Below are positions 1-10,997 of a DNA stretch of 64,000 nucleotides, piece by piece (the first letter of the stretch is position 1; each line of letters begins with the position of its first letter). Under the pieces are notes generated by a model. It was given only the letters and a program-made list of their open reading frames with translations, had not been told where the DNA came from and did not search any database. This DNA comes from Colocasia esculenta. Its lineage: Eukaryota > Streptophyta > Magnoliopsida > Alismatales > Araceae. The stretch lies in the NCBI GenBank assembly GCA_014218235.1, contig CM024761.1:86491968-86555967 (forward strand). Reading direction: 5' to 3'. Position numbers and translations under genes: made by a program.

Positions 1-4
1 GCAG

Positions 5-2802
5 GAGAGAGCGGATGTATGGTGGTCCTCCCTACTACGTACATGCTTTGAGGACGGAGCAGTAGACGTGACATGGGACGCGTTCGTGAGGCTCTTTCGA
101 ACCAAGTTTGTCCCAGAGCATATCCAGGACAAAATGGAGCAGGAATTTCTCTCCCTGATGCAAGGCTCCATGACCGTGCTGGAATACGAGGCAAGGTTTT
201 CTGAACTTTCTAAGTATGCACCGCATATCGTAGAGGATGAGCGCAGGAAGACCAAGAAGTTCGTGATGGGACTCAAGCCATCACTGCGGACGAGACTCAT
301 GGTGTTTGACCACCGCACGCTGGACGAGGCCCTCAGTGCTGCCTGCAGGCAGGAGGGAGAAATGGAACAATATCTGGAGGAAAAGAAGGCTTCGCAGAAG
401 AGGCCGGCAGCGTCATTCCAGCGGCAGGAGAAGAAGAAAACGGTGTACCAGACACCGCAGAAACCAGTGGCAGTCAGCAACTCTCAGGTACCTTCTGTAC
501 GTTCCATTGGTGTGAAGAAAGAGTGTCCCCATTGCAGGAAGACACATGGTGGTTCCGAGTGTTGGTTGGTAGCGGGTAGATGCTTGAAGTGCGAGAGCAG
601 CGACCACAAGATCAAAGATTGCCCAAGACTTCAGCAAGGAGCTCAGCGTGGAGCGCCAGCACCAGCAGTAGCGGCAGCCGCGCCAGCTACAGGAAGACCA
701 GGAAGGCCTCGAGCCCCAGCTCGAGTGTTTGCTTTGGCACACGAGGACGCCGAGCAGGCGGAGCATGTCACCGAAGGTACGGTTTTGCTTTTAGGTGTGC
801 ACGCTCGGGTTTTGTTTGATACGGGTGCTACTCACTCATTCATTTCCGAGTGGTTCACTAGGCAGTTAGCCCTAGAGTCAGGCGTAGAGTATGAGGAGTT
901 AGAGGTCCCTTTGTCTGTGCACACCCCTGTGGGTACGGTATCGACTAGGAAGTGCATTCCGTCGTTACCTGTGTGCATTGAGGATAGAATCCTAGATGGG
1001 TGTTTCTTCTTGCTAAAGATGAAGGACTATGATGCTATTCTTGGTCTGGATTGGCTAGAGGAGCACTATGCGTTAGTGGATTGTCGTCGGAAGAGGATTG
1101 TTTTCCGCATTCCTTGTGAGGACGAGTTCTCTCATCCCTTGCCAAAGAACTTAGCGGGAAAGTTAGTCATCTCGGCCATGAAGGCGATGCGCATGGTGAA
1201 CAAGGGTTGTGACGCATTTCTTGCCAGCGTTATGCTAGTACCCGATGCTGGTTCATCACTGACTCTTGCAGAGATCGATGTGGAGCAGGATTTTCCAGAT
1301 GTCTTTCCCGATGACTTGTCTGGATTGCCACCGGATAGGGAGATAGAGTTCACTATAGAGTTGCTTCTAGGCACCTCTCCTATCTCGAAGGCCCCATATC
1401 GGATGGCCCCTGCAGAGTTAGCCGAGTTGAGGAAGCAATTGCAAAAATTGCTTGATAAGGGATTCATTCGCCCTAGTGTTTCCCCTTGGGGCGCACCTGT
1501 ATTGTTTGTCAAGAAGAAAGACGAGTCACTTAGGTTGTGTATTGACTATAGGAAGTTGAACCAAGTGACTGTGAAGAACAGGTACCCCTTACCTAGGATT
1601 GATGATCTGTTTGACCAGTTGCAGGATGCATCAGTCTTTTCTAAGATTGACTTGCGATCTGGTTATCATCAGCTGCGGATTAGGAGTGAGGATGTGTCCA
1701 AGACGGCATTTAGATCCCGTTATGGACATTGTGAGTTCTTGGTCCTTCCTTTCGGATTGACCAACGCCCCTGCAGCGTTCATGGATCTCATGAACCGGGT
1801 GTTTAGGCCGTATTTAGATAGCTTTGTCGTAGTGTTCATTGATGACGTGTTGGTCTATTCTCCGGATGAGGCCACGCACTGTCAGCATTTGAGGTTAGTC
1901 TTAGAGGTTCTCCGTGAGCACAAGCTGTATGCGAAGTTCAGCAAGTGCGAGTTTTGGTTGCGCGAGGTTCACTTTCTCGGGCATGTCATCTCCGGCGCTG
2001 GTGTAGCAGTTGATCCAGCAAAGGTCCAAGCAGTTATGGATTGGGAGATTCCCCAGACTCCTTCGGAGATTCGTAGTTTCTTTGGGTTAGCTGGTTATTA
2101 TCGGCGATTCATTGAGGGTTTCTCATCCATCGCCGCCCCTTTGACAAAGCTGACCAGGAAGGGTGAGAAGTTCGTATGGTCTGAGGCATGTGAGCGTAGC
2201 TTCCAGCTATTGAAGGCTAAGCTTACTTCTGCTCCGGTATTGGTATTGCCTAGTGGTCCAGAAGGTTTTGCCATTTATACGGATGCATCTCAGATTGGTT
2301 TCGGCTGTGTGCTCATGCAGCAAGATAGGCTAGTAGCTTATGCTTCTCGTCAGTTGAAGGAGCATGAGAGGAACTATCCGACTCATGATTTGCAGCTCGC
2401 AGCTATGGTTCATGCACTAAGGATCTGGAGGCACTATCTTTATGGTGTCAGGTTTGAGGTGTTTACCGACCACAAGAGCTTGAAGTATCTGTTCTCCCAA
2501 AAGGAATTAAACCTGAGGCAGAGGAGATGGATTGAGTTCTTGAAGGACTATGACTTCGACCTTCAGTATCATCCTGGAAAGGCGAACGTCGTAGCGGATG
2601 CTCTTAGTAGAAAGAGGTCTTCGCTCCAACAGGATTGGAAGATGTTGGAGGACGCAGCATGCTCTATGACTGAGTTAGAGCCATCTCTGTGTCAGGCTTT
2701 TGTAGCTCAGCTATCCCGTAGATCCTAGTCTTGGATGAGGTGATTGAGCAGCAGAAAGCCGACCCTAGACTGTTAGAGTTAGTGGGTAAGGCGGGCATTA
2801 CT
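5..2802 (+). pseudogene. E1 gag-pol, 5' part: gag, protease, RT, RNase H
   Basis: One frame is open from position 5 to a TAG at 2726-2728. It encodes the gag core (ADVWW at the start), two zinc knuckles (CPHCRKTHGGSEC, one residue short of the classic spacing, and CLKCESSDHKIKDC), an aspartic protease (VLFDTGATHSFIS), reverse transcriptase (FSKIDLRSGYHQL; active site VVFIDDVLVYS) and RNase H (IYTDAS, FTDHKSLKYL). The TAG arises from a one-base deletion compared with the same point in E2 (about 9540), so the frame shifts just before the integrase. The product would replicate the element by reverse transcription in cytoplasmic particles. The coding part is otherwise unusually well kept, which suggests a fairly recent insertion. 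Integrase is separated from it by the 11.5 kb E2 insertion, so this copy is dead. Confidence 0.9.
2798..2802. repeat. Target-site duplication of E2, left copy
   Basis: TTACT directly before the 5' LTR of E2. The right copy at 14282-14286 reads TTGCT, one transition different. Joining the E1 sequences here restores the order of the intact family member around 9610-9620, which confirms the insertion point. Confidence 0.85.
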
Positions 2803-5800
2803 TGTAAGGCCCCCGAATTTCCGTCGCATTATTTGTATTTGCGTGTGTATGTATATACATATTTACGTACGTATTGATTAGTATAATTACGTGTGCATAT
2901 GTTTATATTAGATGTAAATAATGCATGTATTGAATGGTGATAGTATGGATACACTACCTTATACATATTGCATGTATATATGCATGGTATGCATGGTTTT
3001 CTGCATATTTTAGACTTCTGGCGGAAGGCCATCTTGGCGTCAACCCCTAGCCGTTGAGGTGGTGTCAGCGTCCAGACATGGACGCCAACACTAATCCTGG
3101 CATCGAGCGATATGGACACCTATTTCTCTAGCCTGCATGCGCAGCAGAGCCAGAATCTCTGAAACAAGAAAGCTCAGCCATTGGGGGGGTTGTCCCCAAC
3201 GGCTCTGAGAGCTGTCATGTCACCTTGTGAGTGGGAGAGAGGCTTCCCCTTAAGTCTGAACTCGGAGCTGCCTTCCCCACCCCTCTCTTCACCTTTGCAA
3301 GAGGAGAAAAGAGAGAAAGAAAACCCTAGAAGAAAAACTGAGAAAACCCCACTCTTTGCACCCAAAGATCCGACTTCCTGGAGCTAGATCCGGCCATCTT
3401 CCACGACAAGAGGATAGCTGGAGCAAAGGAGGAGGCTTCCCCGACATCCCCTTGCTGTGGAGATCATCCAGGAGCCCGGAGGAAGAAGATCTAGGAGGCG
3501 TTTCTGCACCTTCTTGGGACTGCCCAAGGAGGGCTTCACCAACACCCTAGACCCATTGGAGCAATTTTTAAAAGGCAAGTGACCTAACCATAATGTCCCC
3601 GTATGTGTCTAGGTCGTTTCTACTATTTTTATGAATTTTCCCTCGAGTCCTAGACCCTCCCATTCACCCAAACTTGAGAGCTCGGGTCTGTGTTTCTGCA
3701 CAGACCTGCATTGACGGCAAGGTCAATGGACGCTGATATCATGCTTGGCGTCCATCGACCATGCCGCTGACCCTGAGTCAGCGGCCAGAGACCGCCGCCA
3801 AGTTCCTCTGGACAGAACAGTGACCTGTTCTGCCCTTCCTATACACTATTTTCGGTATGGTTTCCGTGATGAGGATATATGGTAACCCTATACACTATGT
3901 ATACTGTCAAATGTGGTGTGTGGATGAGTGTGATGTGTGGTGGTGAATGTTAGAATATTGTATCCCATGAATTGTAAGCATGATTTGTTGATAATCTTGC
4001 CAATCTATGCTTTATGATTGGACTAGTCTGAATGCCTCAGTTTTGTCAGATCATGAGGATTAGTGGGTCTGTGTATGTATACTCAATTTTGATAATTGTC
4101 CATGCTTGCATGAGTTGCTAATAAATTCGGTTCGGTAAATAAAAGGCATGCAAGAAAGATTGTGATGATTGATCTATGGCTGTATGATTTAGGGTAATTT
4201 TGTATTCTCAAATCATGCATATAATAGTAATCTCTGTTCAGACAGTAGCTTGCTAGAATTTTGACTTGTGTGTATAAGTCCATATCAACTTAAATTATGA
4301 ATGGCATGCTAAATAGGTGTTTTATTTACTGTAAATCCTATTAGCTCAGAAAAATCTGAAAAATTGAATGTATGATCTAGAACCCGAAAATAGCATGTGG
4401 TTAAAATTTCAGGTCATTTGGACCAGTACATAAGAAGTTATGTATTTTCCATGTGAAATATAGTAATCTATGTATGTTATCGTAATGTGATTAGATATTG
4501 CTTAAACCCAACTTGATTGGTGAAATTGACTGTGTTAAACTCCTGAAATCTGTAGTGCCATGTCAGGAAAAACAGAGAAATGCATATGAGTGAGAAAGTG
4601 AATGAGATGAAAAGTGCTATGTGTAAAACCATGTGTAAACCGGTAAAATGTGTAAATGTGTAACTGTGCCAATGTGACACTGCTTCCGTAGAGGGCAGTG
4701 GAGCTGTATCAAGGAAAAGTCCCCCTGAGAAAGTTCAGTGTGTAAGTGACCCTAAGGGCATTAGGGGGAAATCCTGGAGGTGGACAAGTACCACTGGTTA
4801 GGGTGGAGACTTGTTCTCCCGGTCTGCGCAGTCCAAGAGTCGCCATTGGAATGCCTAGATGGCGTCTATGTGTAATGTGATGTGTATATGTCCTTCTTTG
4901 GTGGTTTGGACTATGTGTCACGGCACCTAAAATGTGTAATGTGAAATGTGTAATGTGTATGTGTTCATGTGTAAATGTGTAAGTGAACAATGTGAATGTG
5001 TATGTGCAAAGTGTAACCATGTGAAAGAGGAAACTTGTGTAAAGAAAATGTGAAATTTAAATGTGAGGATATGAAGTGAAATCCATGTGAGACAAATCTG
5101 AAACCATGTGAAATCAGTAATCTTATGTTGTTATCATCATGTTTATATGTGCAAAAATGTCTAGAATCCATGTTAGGGATAATTGATGAGCACGGGTACA
5201 AAATAGCATGATTGGTTGTTCACATGATATGTTTTAAGCAACATGGTAGCTCTCATGTGTAGGTTTACAGCCATTAAACCATGTGAAACCAGCAACTTAA
5301 AGCATGTGAAAATGTCTATGTATGCTTAAGAACATGTAAAACTCATGCTAGTTGTGTTTCCTTTCATATATGCACAGTGTTCATGTTGGTAGCTCTCATG
5401 TCTTGGTTCTTTAAAGACAAAATTTCATGAGTAAATTGAATAGAGAGCATGTGATAGGTAAAGTTTTATTCTTAGAAATCTGAAAGCATGATCCATGTAT
5501 TAAATTGTAAAACTTTCATGATAGGTTGAAACTTTCAAATGTCTAGCATGCCATGTGTTGAAAATTTGAATGTGCATGTAGAAACCGCTATGACTATACG
5601 TGTATGTTATGAGTAGTGTTGCTTGCTGAGTCTTTAGACTCACTCCTTGCTTCGGCGTACAGGTGTAGTTGGTGACGTGGCACCGTTGGAGGAGACAGTG
5701 GAGACGGACTCCGAGCGCGGAGATTAGACTTTGGAGTTCTTTGTGACTTGTGTATTTCATAGTATGTAATTTGAACATTGTATTAGAGTATCATGAAAAG

Positions 5801-6068
5801 AATGTATAAGTGTGGACATTATGTATTTTTATTTCAGCAATTTAAATTATGTGAACTTTTAGTTCTTTATTGTTAATTGCAAACTTCATGTATGTTAAAT
5901 GTGGATGATGAATGAATGGAGACAGTTGTCTTTTACTTCCGCTACTCTGTTGTATATTCGCGTGTATCTCAGCTGTATGTATCGTTTGGGTAAATGTCCC
6001 ACTGTGAGGACTCTCGCTATACCGACGTGGGTTGGTATAACCGTACCGGTATAATGAGGGCCGTCACA
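2803..6068 (+). repeat. E2 5' LTR (3266 bp)
   Basis: Starts TGTAAGG and ends CGTCACA, directly followed by the primer site. It matches 10998-14281 and 15646-18923 along its length. It holds a tract rich in ATGTGTAA-like words (about 4600-5060) and copies of GGCGTCCA/TGGACGCC in both orientations (about 3034, 3066-3090, 3726-3755). It should supply promoter and polyadenylation signals, but I could not place a convincing TATA box. Confidence 0.95.
4600..5060 (+). repeat. ATGTGTAA-rich tract inside the E2 5' LTR
   Basis: Short words of the form ATGTGTAA, TGTGTAAATG and AATGTGTAATG recur over about 450 bp without a strict period. The same tract is present in the other two LTRs of this family (about 12820-13260 and 17440-17900). 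It is part of the LTR, not an independent satellite. Confidence 0.75.
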
Positions 6069-6073
6069 GAGAT

Positions 6074-6091
6074 TGGTATCAGAGCAACCGG
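6074..6091 (+). promoter_or_regulatory. E2 primer binding site (initiator tRNA-Met type)
   Basis: TGGTATCAGAGCAACCGG lies five bases after the LTR end. TGGTATCAGAGC is the standard complement of the 3' end of plant initiator tRNA-Met used by many Ty3 and Ty1 elements, so minus-strand DNA synthesis would start here. Confidence 0.92.
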
Positions 6092-6461
6092 TTGAGATTG
6101 CACATGAATATACCTAAGTCATCATCCCCATTGCATGCTAAGTATGTCCACATGTGTAGAAAACACTAATAAGAAGTGAAAGATAGATAAGAAAATGGTT
6201 AGAAAACTTAGTAACCTAGCTCTAATGTGGCTGAAATTTATTACAGCCATGGCTTCGAGAGGTAGGCGTGGTGGAGCGTCGGCCCGTGAGGACGAGCCGC
6301 GACGTGATGAGTAGGCGGAGCAACAGGCCCCAGCACCACGAGGCCCTGTACTGCCCCCACCGCCGCCTGTGGATTACGAAGTATTCATGCAAGGTCTGGA
6401 GCAAGCCATGCAGACGCAGGCTGATACCCAGGCAGCACTCCAGGCCCAGTTGGAGGCCCAG

Positions 6462-6545
6462 GTAGAATAATGAAACAACTAAGTAGTTTGCTATTTAAAT
6501 TGCATGATATTGTGTTTATCGTATATCGTTTATTGTTTAATGTAG
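6462..6545 (+). other. Putative intron 1 in E2 gag (84 bp)
   Basis: The sequence reads CAG|GTAGAAT ... TTTAATGTAG|CAG. It is AT-rich, carries an immediate in-frame stop, and lies exactly between two codons (phase 0). Removing it joins two glutamine-rich gag segments in one frame. This is inference from sequence form; no transcript evidence is available. Confidence 0.6.
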
Positions 6546-6739
6546 CAGGCTCAGGCACCAGCTCAGGACCATGGTGGACCTCCCATCATGGAGCGATTCA
6601 AGAGGATGACCAACCCTCTTTTAAGGGGGAGAGTGATCCATTAATGGCAGAAAGCTGGTTAAGGGAGATAGAGAAAATCTTCCGAGACATCAGGTGCCCT
6701 GATGAGGATAAGGTGACATTAGCCACCTACATGCTACAG

Positions 6740-6819
6740 GTAGACTTTTAATTTTGTATGTTTGAATGTTATACTTAAGTTAGAAATTGTTAGTTGGTAC
6801 TTATGAAGGTGTATTGCAG
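6740..6819 (+). other. Putative intron 2 in E2 gag (80 bp)
   Basis: The sequence reads CTACAG|GTAGACTTTT ... GTATTGCAG|GAGAGAGC. It lies in phase 0 between MLQ and ERADVWW of the gag core. The related gag of E5 (39655-40413, minus) is continuous at the same place (ATFQLENDARAWW), so the 80 bp look inserted. E1 begins in the window at the equivalent of the acceptor: base 1 is the intron base, not the exon base. Confidence 0.65.
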
Positions 6820-8106
6820 GAGAGAGCGGATGTATGGTGGTCCTCCCTACTGCGTACACGCTTTGAGGACGGAGCAGTAGACGTGACGTGGGACGCGTTC
6901 GTGAGACTCTTTCGAGCCAAGTTCGTCCCAGAGCATATCCAGGACAAAATGGAGCAGGAATTTCTCTCCCTGACGCAAGGCTCCATGACCGTGCTGGAAT
7001 ACGAGGCAAGGTTTTCTGAACTTTCTAAGTATGCACCGCATATCGTAGAGGATGAGCGCAGGAAGACCAAGAAGTTCGTGATGGGACTCAAGCCATCACT
7101 GCGGACGAGACTCGTGGCGTTTGACCACCGCACGCTGGACGAGGCCCTCAGTGCTGCCTGCAGGCAGGAGGGAGAAATGGAGCAATATCTGGAGGAAAAG
7201 AAGGCTTCGCAGAAGAGGCCGGCAGCGTCATTCCAGCGGCAGGATAAGAAGAAAACGGTGTACCAGACACCGCAGAAACCAGTGGCAGTCAGCAACTCTC
7301 AGGTACCTTCTGTACGTTCCCCTGGTGTGAAGAAAGAGTGTCCCCATTGTGGGAAGACACACGGTGGTTCCGAGTGTTGGTTGGTAGCGGGTAGATGCTT
7401 GAAGTGTGGGAGCAGCGACCACAAGATCAAAGATTGCCCAAGACTTCAGCAAGGAGCTCAGCGTGGAGCGCCAGCACCAGCAGTAGCGGCAGCCGCGCCA
7501 GCTACAGGAAGACCAGGAAGGCCTCGAGCCCCAGCTCGAGTGTTTGCTTTGGCACGCGAGGACGCCGAGCAGGCGGAGCATGTCACCGAAGGTACGGTTT
7601 TGCTTTTAGGTGTGCACGCTCGGGTTTTGTTTGATACGGGTGCTACTCACTCGTTCATTTCCGAGCGGTTCGCTAGGCAGTTAGCCCTAGAGTCAGGCGT
7701 AGAGTCTGAGGAGTTAGAGGTCCCTTTGTCTGTGCACACCCCTGCGGGTACGGTATCGACTAGGAAGTGCATTCCGTCGTTACCTGTGTGCATTGAGGAT
7801 AGAATCCTAGATGGGTGTTTCTTCTTGCTAAAGATGAAGGACTATGATGCTATTCTTGGTCTGGATTGGCTAGAGGAGCACTATGCGTTAGTGGATTGTC
7901 GTCGGAAGAGGATTGTTTTCCGCATTCCTGGTGAGGACGAGTTCTCTCATCCCTTGCCAAAGAACTTAGCGGGAAAGTTAGTTATCTCTGCCATGAAGGC
8001 GATGCGCATGGTGAACAAGGGTTGTGACGCATTTCTTGCCAGCGTTATGCTAGTACCCGATGCTGGTTCGTCACTGACTCTTGCAGAGATCGATGTGGTG
8101 CAATAG

Positions 8107-10952
8107 TTTCCAGATGTCTTTCCCGATGACTTGTCTGGATTGCCACCGGATAGGGAGATAGAGTTCACTATAGAGTTGCTTCCAGGCACCTCTCCTATCT
8201 CGAAGGCCCCATATCGGATGGCCCCTGCAGAGTTAGCCGAGTTGAGAAAGCAATTGCAAGAATTACTTGATAAGGGATTCATTCACCCTAGTGTTTCCCC
8301 TTGGGCGCACCTATATTATTCGTCAAGAAGAAAGATGGGTCACTTAGGTTGTGTATTGATTATAGGAAGTTGAACCAAGTGACTGTGAAGAATAGGTACC
8401 CCTTACCTCGGATTGATGATCTGTTTGACCAGTTGCAGGGTGCATCAGTCTTTTCCAAGATTGACTTGCGATCTGGTTATCATCAGCTGCGGATTAGGAG
8501 TGAGGATGTGTCCAACACGGCATTTAGATCCCGTTATGGACATTATGAGTTCTTGGTCCTTCCTTTCGGATTGACCAACGCCCCTGCAGCGTTCATGGAT
8601 CTCATGAACCGGGTGTTCAGTCCGTATTTAGATAGCTTTGTTGTTGTGTTCATTGATGACGTGTTGGTCTATTCTCCGGATGAGGCCACGCACCGTCAGC
8701 ATTTGAGGTTAGTCTTAGAGGTTCTCCGTGAGCACAAGCTGTATGCGAAGTTCAGCAAGTGCGAGTTCTGGTTGCGCGAGGTTCACTTTCTCGGGCATGT
8801 GATCTCCGGCGCTGGTGTTGCAGTTGATCCAGCAAAGGTCCAAGCAGTTATGGATTGGGAGATTCCCCAGACTCCTTCGGAGATTCGTAGTTTCATTGGG
8901 TTAGCTGGTTATTATCGGCGATTCATTGAGGGTTTCTCATCCATCGCCGCCCCTTTGACAAAGCTGACCAGGAAAGGTGAGAAGTTCGTATGGTCTGAGG
9001 CATGTGAGCGTAGCTTTCAGCTATTGAAGGCTAAGCTTACTTCTGCTCCGGTATTGGTATTGCCTAGTGGTCCAGAAGGTTTTGCCATTTATACGGATGC
9101 ATCTCAGATTGGTTTAGGCTGTGTACTCATGCAGCGAGAGAGGGTAGTGGCTTATGCTTCTCGTCAGTTGAAGGAGCATGAGAGGAACTATCCGACTCAT
9201 GATTTGGAGCTCGCAGCTGTGGTTCATGCACTAAAGATCTGGAGGCACTATCTTTATGGTGTCAGATTTGAGGTGTTTACCGACCACAAGAGCTTGAAGT
9301 ATCTTTTCTCCCAAAAGGAATTAAACCTGAGGCAGAGGAGATGGATTGAGTTCTTGAAGGACTATGACTTCGACCTTCAGTATCATCCTGGAAAGGCGAA
9401 CGTCGTAGCAGATGCTCTTAGTAGAAAGAGGTCTTCGCTCCAGCAGGATTGGAAGATGTTGGAGGATGCAGCGTGCTCTATGACCGAGTTAGAGCCATCG
9501 CTGTGTCAGGCTTTTGTAGCTCAGCTATCCCTTAGATCCTCAGTCTTGGATGAGGTGATTGAGCAGCAGAAAGCCGACCCTAGATTGTTAGAGTTAGTGG
9601 GTAAGGCGGGCATTGCTCGTGATGAGGACGGTGTGATTAGATTTCAGCACCGTGTTTGTGTCCCTGATGTAGTAGATGTCCGTGAGCATGTGTTAGCGGA
9701 GGCTCATAGATCGCGATTCTCTATTCATCCGGGTAACACTAAGATGTATCAAGACCTGAAGAGATCATTTTGGTGGTCCGGCATGAAGAAGGATGTTGCG
9801 GATTATGTGTCTAGATGTCTAGTATGTCAGCAAGTGAAAGCCGAGCGGCAGCGACCATCCGGCCTTATGCAGAGGATGGATATCCCCGTGTGGAAGTGGG
9901 AAGCTGTCACTATGGATTTCGTTTCGGGTTTGCCTCGATCTAGAAGGGGCAATGACTCGATTTGGGTAGTTGTAGATAGATTCTCGAAGACTGCTCATTT
10001 CTTGCCTATGAAGAAGAAGCAGTCAGTAGAGAGTTTAGCTAGATTGTATGTTAGTGGTATCATTAGATTGCATGGTGTGCCGAAGTCGATCATTTCGGAT
10101 CGAGATCCGAGATTTACTTCGAGATTGTGGAAGGGTCTTCAGGATGCGTTAGGTTCGGAGCTTAAGCTCAGTTCGGCGTTTCATCCCCAGACCGATGGAC
10201 AGTCCGAGAGGACTATCCAGATGCTCGAGGATATGTTGAGAGCGTGTGTTCTGGATTGGAAGGATGATTGGGAGCGTCATTTACCACTTGTGGAGTTCAC
10301 ATACAACAACAGCTTTCATGCTAGTATTGGTATGGCTCCATTCGAGGCGTTGTATGGTAGGCCCTGCAGATCTCCTTTATGTTGGGAGGAGACTGGTGAT
10401 AGGCAGTTCATCGGACCGGAGTTAGTTCAGGAAACTTTGGATAAGATTTAGCTTATCCGGAAAAGGCTCGTTGCGGCATAGGATAGGCAGAAGAGTTATG
10501 CCGACAACAGAAGGAAGGATTTGGAGTTCGAGGTTGGCGATCATGTCTTCTTGAAGATATCGCCTACTCGTGGTGTTGTCAGATTTGGCAGGCATAGCAA
10601 GCTAAGCCCCAGATTCATTGGCCCATATGAGATTCTCAGACGTTTGGGCAGCGTGGCATATGAGCTAGCTTTACCCCCAGCTTTGGCTAGCGTTCACCCT
10701 GTATTCCACGTATCTATGCTCAGGAAGTATGTCCGAGATCCGTCTCATGTGATTAGTCATGAGCCAGTGGAGATCCAGCCAGATCTTTCGTATGTCGAGC
10801 AACCAGTAGCCATTCTTGACCGGAAGGTTCAGCATCTCCGGAACAAGAGAATTGCGTCGGTGAAGGTCCTATGGCGGAACTTCTCACGCGAGGAGGCTAC
10901 TTGGGAGCTTGAGGATGCGATGAAGAAGAAGTATCCCCTTTTGTTTGAGTAG
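8107..10952 (+). pseudogene. E2 pol: RT, RNase H, integrase and chromodomain, with three breaks
   Basis: This continues the polyprotein. RT: YRMAPAELAEL (about 8205), FSKIDLRSGYHQL, active site VVFIDDVLVYS (about 8643-8676). RNase H: IYTDAS (about 9088) and FTDHKSLKYL. Integrase: zinc-binding H-H-C-C segment (about 9706-9830, ending CLVCQQ), then the catalytic acidic residues in MDFVSGLP, SDRDPRF and QSERTIQ. Chromodomain at the C-terminus (about 10800-10952), including NFSREEATWELE, as in chromoviruses that target histone marks. Breaks: one G lost at about 8303, which shifts the frame, and TAG at 10449-10451 and 10479-10481. Both TAGs are CAG in E1 (15090-15130), so they are C-to-T changes at CHG sites. 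The frame is otherwise open to 10952. Confidence 0.92.
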
Positions 10953-10961
10953 TGTCGTTCT

Positions 10962-10997
10962 AACTTCGAGGACGAAGTTTCTTTAAGGGGGAGAGGG
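10962..10997 (+). promoter_or_regulatory. E2 hairpin and polypurine tract
   Basis: AACTTCG-AGGA-CGAAGTT (10962-10979) is a perfect 7-bp stem with a 4-base loop. It is followed by the purine run AAGGGGGAGAGGG, which ends right before the 3' LTR at 10998. The same pair is found in E1 (15610-15645). The purine run primes plus-strand DNA synthesis. The role of the hairpin is not shown by the sequence. Confidence 0.85.

Larger units (their letters stand above)
1..2802 (+). mobile_element. E1, left part of a Tekay/Del-like Ty3/gypsy retrotransposon (cut by window start and by E2)
   Basis: This is the left half of an LTR retrotransposon. It holds gag, protease, reverse transcriptase and RNase H, then stops abruptly at position 2802, where the LTR of E2 begins. 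The same reading resumes at 14282 with the integrase. E1 and E2 are the same family, with very high similarity through 2.8 kb. The 5' LTR and start of gag lie outside the window. The first four bases match the 3' end of the second putative gag intron of E2 rather than the spliced exon sequence, although only one base (position 1) distinguishes the two. Lineage is inferred from the domain order, the C-terminal chromodomain in the right part and the very long LTRs. Confidence 0.93.
6249..8106 (+). pseudogene. E2 gag and protease, split by two putative introns and broken
   Basis: The start is the ATG at 6249 (MASRGRRGG), followed by a glutamine-rich N-terminus. TAG at 6312-6314 is codon 22. Coding is interrupted at 6462-6545 and 6740-6819 by sequences with GT-AG borders (listed separately). 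The second block shows MERFKRM, then a one-base frame loss near 6613-6622, then FKGESDPL and the gag core to MLQ. The third block starts ERADVWW at 6820 and runs to a TAG at 8104-8106. It contains zinc knuckles CPHCGKTHGGSEC (7339-7377) and CLKCGSSDHKIKDC (7396-7437) and the protease motif VLFDTGATHSFIS (from 7623). In E1 the codon at the 8104 stop is GAT (Asp), so this is a real lesion of E2. Gag forms the particle and the protease cuts the polyprotein. Confidence 0.88.

Noticed and set aside
4709..5201. Histidine- and threonine-rich minus-strand frames that recur in three places
   Set aside because: They are translations of the ATGTGTAA-rich LTR tract and repeat with the LTRs.
6073..6092. 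tRNA-like motif TGGTATCAGAGC (also at 21648, 40594 and 53955)
   Set aside because: These are primer sites complementary to the tRNA 3' end, not tRNA genes; no cloverleaf surrounds them.
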